From Alentia gelatinosa (taxonomy: Eukaryota > Annelida > Polychaeta > Phyllodocida > Polynoidae): a DNA stretch of 64,000 nucleotides. Location: the NCBI GenBank assembly GCA_950022655.1, contig OX465587.1, positions 34,661,716 to 34,725,715 on the forward strand, read 5' to 3'. Under the pieces are notes generated by a model. That model ran no database searches. It was not told where the DNA came from and saw only the letters and a list, made by a program, of their open reading frames with translations. A program made the position numbers and the translations under genes. Of this stretch, positions 54,119-64,000 are shown piece after piece; the stretch's first letter is position 1, and each line of letters opens with the position of its first letter.

Positions 54119-54502
54119 AAATGAACAAAGGAGAACTTTTAGTGGCCAAAACTGTCCGGTACGGGAGGTTGACAAAAACTGTCAGCCGGCTTGACCTGTA
54201 GCCAATTACATGGAGCAGCCTCATACTGGTCAGCTTGCTGACCCGATTGGTATGTTGCAGCGACTGGTTTGCCGTTGTCAGTATAATGTGACCGGCAGAG
54301 TGTTGTGTCAATGGTCTGCGGCACAGCCCTTCAGTGAGGCAGCACTATAAAGCGGGCATAGGGTCCCACTGCTACAAGTAGACCAAAGTTGAGTTAATAT
54401 ACCTTTCAAGAACCAGATAGGTCAACCAATGAGTCAGTCTCAAAAGGATGTAACTTGCCTACCGAGACGTAAAACTACACAAACAAACAAACAAACAAAC
54501 AA
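54119..54502 (+). other. LINE 3' UTR and (ACAA)n tail
   Basis: No ORF. The end CCGAGACGTAAAACTACACA followed by ACAA repeats resembles the tail of the SINE family in this window (GGACGTTAAACTACCC then AAATAAACAAAC). Confidence 0.75.
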
Positions 54503-55904
54503 TCTTGTATTCCTGTATTTATAGATCTTACCAACAGTTTAAGCTGAACTTGTTTTCCCAGTTTTGTTTCTGAGGACAGAGTGTATGGTGTATAGAGAAA
54601 CTGAGCCTTATGGATGTTCCCCGTATTACAAAAAAAAATTGTTCAGTTGCAAAAATGAAGCACTATGAAAAGCTCACCTACATCTGACACAGAGAGAGAA
54701 AAGGTATGTTAAACTTGGTGCATACTAAAATTTAAACGTTTCATTAGCGTTAAGGGTGCTTGAATTTTGACTAATATGTTCTGTTTGTATTCTATATCTC
54801 TTTTCTTTGGTCTGACAGAGTCAATGAAAAGCAGTGAATGAATGGATGTCGTAGGATCTATATTCAGTTGTAGAGTGAGTGCATAAAAGGATAGTGAATA
54901 GAACTGCATTGTCCAGTGTACAAACCAGTGTTGTAGGCAATGATGCGTGTTTCATTCTGTGGTTTTTTGTTGATATAATTTGATGTTCTCTGTGGCGCTG
55001 GTTGCCATACATGATGACTAACAGGTGAGATCTCTATGAGCAGTCATCCACAGCGCCCGACTAGCCTGGGAACAAGTGGGAGGGAAAAGTGAGGAAAGAC
55101 ACAAATTTTCAAAAAGAAAGAAAAAATAAATAAATAAAAGAAAGGATGAATTTGTTGTTCGTACCAAAGAAACCGTGTCCTGTTTTCTATTATCTTTTAA
55201 GACCTTTCCTGATTTAGTGTTATTGTTAGAACTGGGTTTACAGTCATTCACTTTACAGATAATTTTCAAGTAAAGGCCATTTTGTTTCAATACATTTAGA
55301 ACCTTTATTAGCGGGTGGATGATTGGTCTTTAGGTTATGCCTATAGCCTACTGTTGTACACTAGCTTGTAGAGTCACTAGGCGACCTGACCATATTTCTT
55401 CTTTATGAAGCTAAGTATAGTTAGGAATAGGATTTTTGTTTTGAATAGAAGGTTTTATGGCCATACAATATCTTACAGTTTTCGTTTTTAGTATTTTGAC
55501 ACTGTTTATTAAAAAAGAGAGATTTCAGTTTTGGGAGGAATTTTTGAGTCACAGGTCCATAGTTAAGAACACCTTCATGGACATATTTCTACCTGTAAAT
55601 CAAGATATAGTATGCCATTTTTGAAAGAGAAAAAATAACAGTAGTTGCTAGGAAGTGGAATCTTTTAAGTAGATTTCATTTTTACAGACATTCAAGTTTT
55701 TGTTTAAAAGTGGGGGGTATTTGGGATGAAATGGGCATTCTAAAGCAGGTGTTTACTCTATATTGATTTACCTTAAGCATTAGTGTTACATTTACCATAA
55801 GTGGCAATTAACAGTTGCTTACACCATAGGAAGTGTCATTATTTAGATGAAATGGATATTTATGTGCTAATGATATATCTATGCCAAATCTCATAATGGG
55901 AAGT

Positions 55905-55922
55905 GGGGGGGGGGGGGGGGGG
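55905..55922. repeat. Poly-G run (18 G), unit 2
   Basis: Homologous to 45002-45016 but longer. Confidence 0.85.
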
Positions 55923-56819
55923 AAGCAGGTGTATGAGAGGATAGGATTTAGCATATTTACACACAAATTAAAGTGAAAATGGTTCTTAGCTTTGTTCTAG
56001 GAACCAGTCCTAGTCAAATGAAATTGGTTTGTAAAATTTACCACAAGATTTTGACTTGACCTACTTTATTAGTGTATATAGGAAGAGAGTTGTGTACTCC
56101 ATTTTGGACCACATGGGCAGGCAGCATACAGACAAGTTTGTGTACACTCATCCATGAAGGATCACCATGAGGCAGCTGAAAACTTTTCATATGTAGGTGG
56201 GGCATTGCTGTGTGCCAATTGAATCCCCTACAGGTAGCTAAATATATGTGTGCATTGATCCATGAACTTCTTAGTTCACAGAGGGGTAGGGCTTTCAATA
56301 TCCAATCAATGCAGGCCCTTCCCTAATCATGAAATTGACAGTTGCTTACACAATAGGAAGTGTCATTATCAGCAGGTGGACAGTTGGTCTTTAGGTTTTG
56401 GTTAAGGCTTGCTGTTGTACACCTGCTTGTAGAGTCAGTAGGTGATCTGACCATTTTTGCCTTTTACAGCTAAGTATAAATAGGAATATGATTTCTATTT
56501 TGGGCAGAAGGTAGTACAATGCCTTGCAGTTTTAGTATTTTGGCATGGATATTTAGAAAATAGTGAATTCAATTTGGAGGGGGGACCTTTTGACTCACAA
56601 AAGTGAGGGGGGGGGGGAATTTGGGTGAAATGGGCATACTTAAACAGAGGTCCCTTCAGTATTGATAAAAATTGGTGTAATATTTACCTTCTCCATAAGT
56701 GGCCCTGACAGTTGCTTACATCCTAAAAAGTATCACTATTTAGGTTAAACTTATATTGGCATGATATTCATGTATTTTTGCCTAATTCATAGCATGGGGG
56801 GTAACAGCCATCTTTGCAT

Positions 56820-59800
56820 TTTTTTTTTTTAGATCGTTTTATTTATCCTGGATATCAATAAGGCAATCATGCCTGTTTACATTTGATCCCAGCTCGTGGT
56901 ACTTTGATTGTAATGATCCTATACACCTATTCGGCTAGCTAACAACTTAGTCTAGTGATATGTACAAATAGCACAAGGGTCGACAGATACAGCCCAAGTC
57001 TCAACAGTGAGACCAGATGTTATTGGCATATAGATATAGACAGTAGAATAAGTACAGTACATGTGATGAATATGTGAAACAGTTGTAGGAGTCTTCATAC
57101 CTTACCATGTGGCTGTTATCCTACAATATGAGATACCTTATGAACATAATCTAGAATGGGGTTGAGAAGTCACAAGTACATCCGTGTAATGAGTATCAGT
57201 ATTATTAACTTAAATATACAATTGACGGCTGTTATACAAGAAAGTTTTTTCTTTAGCTTTGAACTTCGGGTAGGTAGGTATGAGTCTATATTCGGTTGGC
57301 AATCTATTCCATAACATGGAGCATTTATAGTGCATACTGCATTTATAATGGGCTATATTTGGGTTAATGACATTTAGTACAGGGGCATCATGTAGGCGGG
57401 TTGGCCTTGCTGGTGTCAGTAAATTATCAGATGATTTACTCCTATGATAAGCCATTTTCCTTATTATAGATTCACGTCTTTCACTGAGAAAATTAATGTT
57501 TGCCTGTCTATGAATCCACGCGGTGTTTGCCCTTGGGTCTGACCTGAGTGCGATACGAAGAGCCTTATTTTGCATTTTTTGTAGTTTCTGCAGTGTACCC
57601 TGATTCGTGTCATGGATAAGTGCGCAGCCGTATTCCGCAAAGGGTAGTATTTTCGATTTGTAGATTAATATGGATTGTTTTTTATTTAGGAAGTAACGAA
57701 TTTTGGCAAAGATGTATGTTTTATGGGCCAGTTTACGAATCATCTCTTTCTTGTGAAGTTTGAAAGTTAATTTCGGGTCCAGTCGAATTCCCAGATAATC
57801 GAAATGATTGACAAAGTCGACTTCTGCATTGTTTAAAGTGAGTTTGTCCAAAACATGGGTCTTTCGCAGAGAATTTCTGCTTCCAAAAATCATACTTTTT
57901 GTTTTTTTTGTGTTTATAGTGAGTCTGTTTTCCCTGGCCCATCTTGATAGTTCCTCTAGGTTTATTTGGACTTTCTGCGCTGCCAGCTTAAATCTTTACT
58001 GGTGGCATAGACTACTGTATCGTCAGCGTATAGTTTTATCACAGGATCAGACAAGGCGCCTTTCATATCGTTAACATATATCAAAAACAGCAGCGGCCCC
58101 AGTATGGAACCCTGCGGGACACCACAGGATACCATACGGAGGCCCGACAAAACACCATTGACTCGGGTTCTATGTGATCGGTCCTTCAAGTAGTTCGTTA
58201 ACCAGGCAATCATACCCTTGTTAACCCCGTATAGTTTACATTTTTTTATTAGTATAGAGTGTGAGACAGTGTCAAAGGCTTTAGAGAGATCTATGAAAGT
58301 GGCTATTGTTAATTGTTTATTGTTTAATCCATGGTATATTTCATCAGTGAAAGAAGAGACAGTTGAGATGGTTGAATGCCCTTTACGAAAGCCCCCTTGA
58401 TTTGGGTCCAGTATTGAATTGTCCTCAAGGTAAGTTGAAAGTTGTTTGTGTATGATTTTTTCTAGTAGTTTGCCAGGGAGAGGAAGGAGAGAGACAGGTC
58501 TTAAGTTATTAACATTAGTAGAGTTGCCAGATTTTTTTAGAGGTACTATTTGGGCCTGTTTCCATTTGCTTGGGTAGATGCCTGTTCTGATAGAACAATT
58601 AAATAAATGAGCTATTTGATTAGGGATAATTAGGAAGCTGTCCTTCAATATTCGAGATGGTAGATTCGGTAGTGCTGATGATTTATTTATATTAATATCT
58701 TTACACAGTTCTGATATGTCTTCGCTAGTGACTTCGGTGAACTCCATTAGAGTGTCTTCAACATGGTCATCGTAAGATTTCTATGCTTTATTAAATTTAC
58801 TGGCTAGTTTGGGCCCGATATCCGCAAAATAGTCATTTATATAGTTAGGAAGTGCGTCAGTAGTTATTGGTTCCTCAGTGATCGGGTCGATCAAGTTAAT
58901 AATGGAGTTATTACCTTTATTGGGTATAAGTTCGGTAAGCTTTTCCCAGAATTTTTTCGGGTTATCATCCATATGGTCCTGAATAAATGCGGCTTTGGCA
59001 TTACGTATCGTTGTTTTAGTAATATTTCTCAACCGTCTGGCTAAGTCCCAGTCCTTAGCAAGTTTAGTCCTACGTGCTTGTTTTAGTGCTCTGTCTTTTT
59101 CAGATATCATCGAGATTATCTCATCACTTATCCAGGCGTTTCCCTTGTCTTTTAGGTTCATGGGTTTTAGGGGGAAGGTGCGATCTAGGTAGGTGTTAAT
59201 TCTGTCTTCAATGTGGTTCCAAATTAGTTCAGGGTTGGTTAGTTCTAAGAGTTCATCCCAGCAAGTATCATTTAAGTGTGTTTCTAGGTCCTCCTTACAG
59301 TATTTTCTATAAGACCTCCCCTTTGTTTCAATTTTGGTGTAAGGTTCCTTTGATTTCTTTTTGTGGATATAAATCAACATATGGTCACTTATGTTCAAAT
59401 TACTAACTCCTGAGTTCATTATATTATCACAGTCCGTGAAAATTAAGTCAATCATGTTGTTTATACGTGTGGGTTCCTCTATGATTTGTTTCAGACTAGA
59501 TGTGCGTTCAAATTGCTGTAGTATTTTAGACTCGGTAGTCGATTTGATCTTGTAATTTATATTAAAGTCGCCTAATATTATCATGTCCACTTTTTTGTGT
59601 AAGTCTTTAATAGTGTTGGTTGAGTTGGTTAGTATTTCTGTGAAGGTCTCATTAGAGGCTCCTCTAGGCTTATAGATTGTTCCTAGTACTATGTTTTTTT
59701 GTATTTTTAGATTGAGTTCCAGCCACAGACATTCAATGTCTTTATTACTTCTGTTGTATAATTGTAAATGATCCTTGGAAACCACTAAGTTGTTCTTAAC

Positions 59801-59840
59801 AAAAGCACCAATTGTAATGCAGCCATGTTCCACAAGAGGA
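56820..59840 (-). mobile_element. CR1/L2-like non-LTR retrotransposon, 5'-truncated
   Basis: Poly-A tail (T run at 56820-56831 on +), ~380-bp 3' UTR, and one ORF-2-type coding region. It interrupts unit 2 of the duplication between sequences homologous to unit 1 around 45.6 kb. The first part of the endonuclease is missing, typical of incomplete reverse transcription. Confidence 0.85.
57210..59833 (-). pseudogene. Endonuclease-reverse transcriptase of the truncated LINE
   Basis: Endonuclease part (59833-58784): GTIYKPRGASN, ILGDFNINYK, MIDLIFTDCD, ISDHMLIYI; the N-terminal catalytic Asn and Glu motifs are lost. A TAG at 58781-58783 separates it from the RT. RT part: QIVPLKKSGN, LRPVSLLPLPGKLLEK, GGFRKGHSTIS, FIDLSKAFDTVSH, CGVPQGSILGPLLFLIYVND and YADDTVVYA, with both catalytic Asp sites intact. 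A one-base indel near 57985 shifts the frame to the C-terminal part (57893-57210) with FDYLGIRLDPKLTF and LWNRLP. A 21-bp tandem duplication gives HYKCSMHYKCSM. Confidence 0.88.
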
Positions 59841-59965
59841 CTTAGTGGTTCCTATCATTCTTCAAGCATATTGGCACATGCCTTATACCTATATCCTTAT
59901 AAAAATACTAAATATCTGGTTGAAGCTCAGCCTCACTTTGAACACAGAACCTGTAGCATGGCCAA
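59841..59965. other. Junction sequence upstream of the truncated LINE
   Basis: About 120 bp not matched to unit 1 and not recognisably LINE coding. Possibly rearranged 5' LINE sequence or filler DNA. Confidence 0.4.
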
Positions 59966-61229
59966 CTAACACCAGATGGAGCCATAACTAAGTGGGGTAC
60001 AGATAGGTATAGATTTCTTTTTTTCTGGACAGGTTATATGGCAATGCAATATTCTATAGTTTTATTATTTAGTATTTTGACATGGATTTAAAGAAAGACA
60101 AAAGAGTCATTTCAGTTAGGGGGGGACCTTTTAGTCACAGGTCCATTTTTAAGATCTCCTTGGCAGGGTTTGGTCTCTCCCTAGACTTGCTCAAATCTTT
60201 CATTATGGACTTGAAACTGCTTTACGAACTTTCCCAAACACCTGACAGGCCCATTAATGAACGATAAGTATGATATGCACAAAACTTTGGTTTACGCTAG
60301 AGAATGCTGGTGGTGATTTCTGTTGTGTGGTGGGCCTGTGCATGAGAGTGCTACAGGTTTGCCTGGATTACGTATCTTGGTCTGTATATAATACTGAGTC
60401 TGCAGCAGGTTGACAGGTTACTCTCTGTTCCTCTGTGTTGAGTGAACCCCTTGGAGCTTTACATTCGTTGGGTTTTTCCAAACCCTTTCAGTGGTTGATT
60501 AAATGAACTTGCCTAGGCTTGTGGATTCATTCACCTGCCTTTACTTGGCACTCCGGTGCCATGGTAATGTATACGAAAAGGCATGATAAAAGTCATATAC
60601 CGAAGATCTTTAGTCTGCTTTTGTGTCAAGTAGGAATGGTAGTAGTTGATTTGTCATTTTATTACTTGCCGAAGAATATCTGAACCAACCTATGTAGTAT
60701 CCCATAGGGTAACACAGTCTCACTCTGCTGGAACAAATAGATTAGTCTAGTCTAGTCCTCGGAAAGATATCCAAGAGAGAGAACAGAAACGGCGGCCTGC
60801 TACATAAGTAAATGGTAAGTGGAAATGACTCAACAATGAGATGCTGTTAAAGGCAATTCTCACAGATGCCACCTGGTGTGTACTTTGAATATTGTTAATT
60901 ATTGGTCAAAACAGGTTCTTTATAATTCATTCTAATTCTAAATGAGTAGATTTAACATAGATTTTTGGTCCAGTTTATCAAATTTTATAATAGGCTAATT
61001 TAGATTCTTTCAAAAATAAGGATCCTGACCTATCGTTTTTAAACTTAAATGTGTAGTACTATACATCTATAATATTCTGTCAACGTTTGAAAAAAAGTGA
61101 CATGGGTTTTACTATGTGAAAAGCAACTTTTTAGAATATCTATATATTCTATTATAAGACTGTCAAAATACTGATCTCTAAATCAAAAACTAGCATGGTG
61201 ACCCTCAATTTTTAAGTTAGATCCAAATT

Positions 61230-61555
61230 ATCAGATGTGCCTTAAAGGGAAAAGAATTAAAAGAAAAGTAGTATTTCATTTTAAACGAATCATACCATGT
61301 TTAATGTAATCATGAAATAAATTTAAGAGAAGCTGTCGCAGATAGGGGTTTGCATACAGAACAGAAAGTGTTTTGGCAAAACTTGCCATTCTTGATACCT
61401 GCTCTGCAAACCTCAAGTTCTATTCAAATCTCAATCAATGTGACTTTTTATAGGAACAGCAATGCAAGTATTCCAATAAATCACAGATAACACAAATTTT
61501 GAGATTATTATTTCTTAAATCTGATGTTTTTTATTACCATGACTTTCCCCTCTGG
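61230..61555 (+). repeat. 'TTCCAATAAAT' repeat at the end of unit 2
   Basis: Nearly identical to 46830-47155; marks the end of the second tandem unit. Confidence 0.85.
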
Positions 61556-61697
61556 AGATCTAGCTGTTACCTGAAACTTGAATAGGTTTCTGAATTCATC
61601 TTACCCTTCACATTGACTAATGGGCTAACCCTTGTAACATAATCCCCATGATGTATTTTTTCTAAATACTCGATGGGCATTGAATACAAGTTCCCAA
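61556..61697 (+). repeat. Start of a third tandem unit
   Basis: Repeats the first 140 bp of units 1 and 2 (TTGAATAGGTTTCTGAATTC..GATGGGCATTGAATACAAG) before being interrupted by a LINE. Confidence 0.85.
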
Positions 61698-63850
61698 TTT
61701 TTTTTTAAAAGAATTTTACTTATCCTGTGTGATACATAGGCATGTGAGCCTTTTTGAGTGGATATCCCAGATACAGGAGTTACAGTAATTTCACCTTATT
61801 TTTAAGCAAAAGAGATAACACTGACCATATACAGTCATGGTCATAGCGTAAGTTTGACAATATAAACTTTACGGGCGACCACAATTGTCGTCCACCGCAT
61901 GGTGATTACTACAAGCAAGGTTATTTATACAGAAATTATGTGCTGAGTGCCTGTGTATACAACAAAGAAAAAGATCAATTACTAAAACTAACCGTTATAA
62001 AGTTCTGAATAACTACTAGTTTTGTATAATACTATTGTTGATGGCTCGGATAATATCCTCCGTAAACTTAACATTTGTGTCCACCGTCGAGTGGCCAGGT
62101 CTAAACCCGCCCGGTTCAGCAGTAAGTAGATTGTTAACCTCACAGTGTTCCATAAGTCGACGCTGTACAATTTTTTCTAGGAGTTTGCCTGGAGCAGGTA
62201 ACAACGATATTGGGCAAAGATTAGATACTTGGTCGCTATTCCCTTCTTTCTTAAGTGGTACAATAAGGGCTTCCTTCCACTTAGACGGGAAGACGCCAGA
62301 CGTCAGAGATAGTCGGAACAGTTTCAGTACTTTCGGTAAAACAGCCAGCAATGCTACCTTCAAAAATCTACTTGAGATTGCGGGTAAGCCCGAGGACTTC
62401 CAAATATCAATTTTTTTTATCAAGTACATGAGTTCTTCCTCATCAGTATCTACATCGGTAACAAATTGATCCGAAATTGCTTCGTCATAAGCCCACGTAT
62501 CATTAATTTTTTCGGCTAACTTGGGGCCAATCTCGGAAAAATAGGTGTTAATGTAGTCGGCCGTGAGGTGATTCGGTATTTTGTTACCGCTGGTGTTGTC
62601 CACCAGATCAATGTGTGTGTTATCCTTTTTATTAGGTAGTAGTTTGTTGATTTCAAACCAAAATTGTATTGCATCTGATTTGTGATTGAGAAGGTTTTCT
62701 TTAATATGATCTGATTTTGCGTTGATTATAGTTTTTTTTGGTGTAGTTAAGTAAGTATTTTGCTCTATCCCAGTCCTCAGGATTACCTGTTCTATGAGCT
62801 CTACAGAGGGCACTATCCTTATCCTTTATGAGCTCAATGAGCTCGTTTGTAAGCCAAGGCTGTTTATCTTCTCTAACACGGAATTTTTTTGTCGGGCACA
62901 TTTTATCTAGGTTTCTTATAAAGATGGTGTACATCAATTCCCAAGCTTTATCAACTTCAGTCTCCAGATCAAATTCTTGCCAATTATCGGCATCAACAAG
63001 CTGAGCATATAATGTTCCATCAAAATTTCTAGCTGATCTGCCATAGAAATCCTTTTTTTTAATTTTCTTTTTGTGTTTACCAAAAATTATATATGTTAAG
63101 CTATGATCACTCATGTTCTTTTTCTCCACCCCACAAGCTTTGAGGTCAGTTAAGTCAGTAACAACAAGGTCTATGCATGAAGAGGTGAGTTTCGTGACTC
63201 TTGTATACTCAGTAATTTGTTGTGAATACCCGTTTAATTTGACCCAGGTTTTGAGGTTGACTGTATCTTGGTGCTTAGTGTCAAGCCAGTTTATGTTAAA
63301 ATCACCAATATAGATAACTTTCTTAGTGCGCAGTTCTGGCCCATTAACGTCTATGAAATTCTGTAGTGTGTCCAGAAAAATATCTACATTACCATCTGGT
63401 GGTTTATAAACTGCTACATAAATAACATCTTTCTGATTCACTCTACTCAGGTGTAAAAATTGAGCTTCCATGTGTTTCGTTGAAATGTCAAACAAGCCAT
63501 TTTTAAATTTGGTCAGTTTCATGTCAGATCTAAAATAAGTACATATACCTCCCCCTATTTTTGGGAAATCACCATCATCCTCTGACCATGCTCTATCAAC
63601 TCTAAAATGACTATAGCCTTTCATAGCAATTAACTGGTCCGAGACAAGTTCGGTCAACCAACTTTCAGTGAAAGTCATTATATCAAAGAACTCAGCACAT
63701 TCGATTCTCACCATTTCGATTTTCCCAAGTAGACTCCAGATATTCAGATGTCCCACCCTCAACCCCTTCACGTGCACAATTTCCTCCATCGTCATTCAGT
63801 ACAATAATCATTGCAAAATTTGTCGGAACCTCTGGTATAGTAAAAGGTGT
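61698..63850 (-). mobile_element. CR1/L2-like LINE with large internal deletion
   Basis: Starts with a T run (poly-A of the - strand). Its 3' end, ..GGATAAGTAAAATTCTTTT then A-run, resembles the other minus-strand LINE (..GGATAAATAAAACGATCT then A-run). About 310 bp of 3' UTR joins directly to the RT fingers. The upstream limit is not clear; the element may continue past the window. Confidence 0.8.
62016..63795 (-). pseudogene. LINE endonuclease plus partial reverse transcriptase
   Basis: Starts MTMEEIVHVKGLRVGHLNIW. The endonuclease is complete: HLNIWSLLGK, FTESWLTE, GGGICTYF, AVYKPPDGN, IGDFNINWLD, CIDLVVTDL, MSDHSLTY. A slip in the T8 run at 62732-62739 shifts the frame between NYTKK and TIINAKSDHIKEN. 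The RT portion has IVPLKKEGNS, ISLLPAPGKLLEKIVQ and EPGGFRPGHSTVD but stops at DIIRAINNSIIQN, just before catalytic motif A; the palm, thumb and C-terminus are absent. Confidence 0.87.
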
Positions 63851-64000
63851 CAACCCTAGTTGGGTTGAACGTAAATAGGGAAATTATGCAATCTATGCAT
63901 TCCCTTGGGTTACTCATTATTCAGACACTTCAGATGGCGGTGAGCGAGTTCGAGTGACGCTCTCCCGCATGATTCAAAACATAGATCAAATTAATTAAAC
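63851..64000. other. Window end, nothing assigned
   Basis: About 150 bp upstream of the minus-strand LINE reading frame. It may be LINE 5' sequence or host DNA. Confidence 0.4.

Larger units (their letters stand above)
48668..54502 (+). mobile_element. I-type non-LTR retrotransposon (LINE with RNase H), broken
   Basis: Layout: GC-richer 5' UTR (48668-49386), ORF1 with zinc knuckles, ORF2 with endonuclease, reverse transcriptase, RNase H and a terminal CCHC, a 380-bp 3' UTR and an (ACAA)n tail at 54479-54502. ORF2 start WNCRGIRANRG and the RNase H domain place it in the I superfamily (I/Nimb-like). It is inserted in unit 2 of the duplication and bounded by sequence homologous to 40.76 and 41.75 kb. 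Confidence 0.88.
47159..61555 (+). repeat. Segmental tandem duplication, unit 2 (with insertions)
   Basis: Direct copy of unit 1, expanded to 14.4 kb by two LINE insertions and lacking sequence equivalent to about 40.76-41.75, 41.87-43.09 and 43.38-44.00 kb of unit 1. A third unit starts at 61556 and is cut by a further LINE at about 61700. Confidence 0.9.

Noticed and set aside
1..64000. CRISPR arrays, operons or bacterial-type defence systems
   Set aside because: The window is eukaryotic with spliced genes; the tandem arrays have variable or exon-derived units and no cas-like genes.

Overview
The window is eukaryotic and almost certainly metazoan: a 26-exon gene with GT-AG introns, AT-rich non-coding DNA, tRNA-derived SINEs, non-LTR retrotransposons and many fold-back elements. 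The mix of repeats and the protein sequence suggest a lophotrochozoan, probably a mollusc. That placement is inference.

Region 1 (1-7921) is upstream or 5'-UTR/intron DNA with no supportable coding exon. It holds a SINE, a near-perfect 149-bp palindrome and several inverted-repeat elements.

Region 2 (7922-37607, + strand) is one protein-coding gene, the orthologue of the eIF4E transporter 4E-T (EIF4ENIF1). I could chain 26 coding exons with consistent phases into a 4,809-nt CDS (1,602 codons plus TAG). It carries the eIF4E-binding Y-x4-L-F motif, the GVWDP..W block, the LSPQRRSF..GCHV block, the Cup-homology (DDX6-binding) region, the FDF segment, the LSM14-binding-like helix, the TPTSVIRKM block and the conserved C-terminus. 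The protein is much longer than its vertebrate counterpart because of Arg-Asp repeats, three Gln tracts and an Ala/Gly-rich exon. Two introns carry tandem repeats built from the neighbouring exon-intron junction: an 86-bp acceptor repeat before exon 12 and a ~58-68-bp donor repeat after exon 23. A decayed copy of exon 22 lies in intron 21.

Region 3 (37608-61700) is the probable 3' UTR followed by a direct tandem segmental duplication. Unit 1 is about 39.16-47.16 kb and unit 2 about 47.16-61.56 kb, with the start of a third unit to 61.70 kb. Unit 2 has been enlarged by a 5.8-kb I-type LINE (+ strand) and a 3-kb CR1/L2-like LINE (- strand), and it carries a fragment of an unidentified gag-like ORF.

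Region 4 (61700-64000) is a third LINE (- strand), related to the second. Its endonuclease is intact but most of the reverse transcriptase is missing. All three LINEs are broken. Apart from transposon remnants I see no second host gene. I found no convincing new multi-gene system; the strongest unusual signals are the splice-site minisatellites and the fossil exon inside the 4E-T gene.
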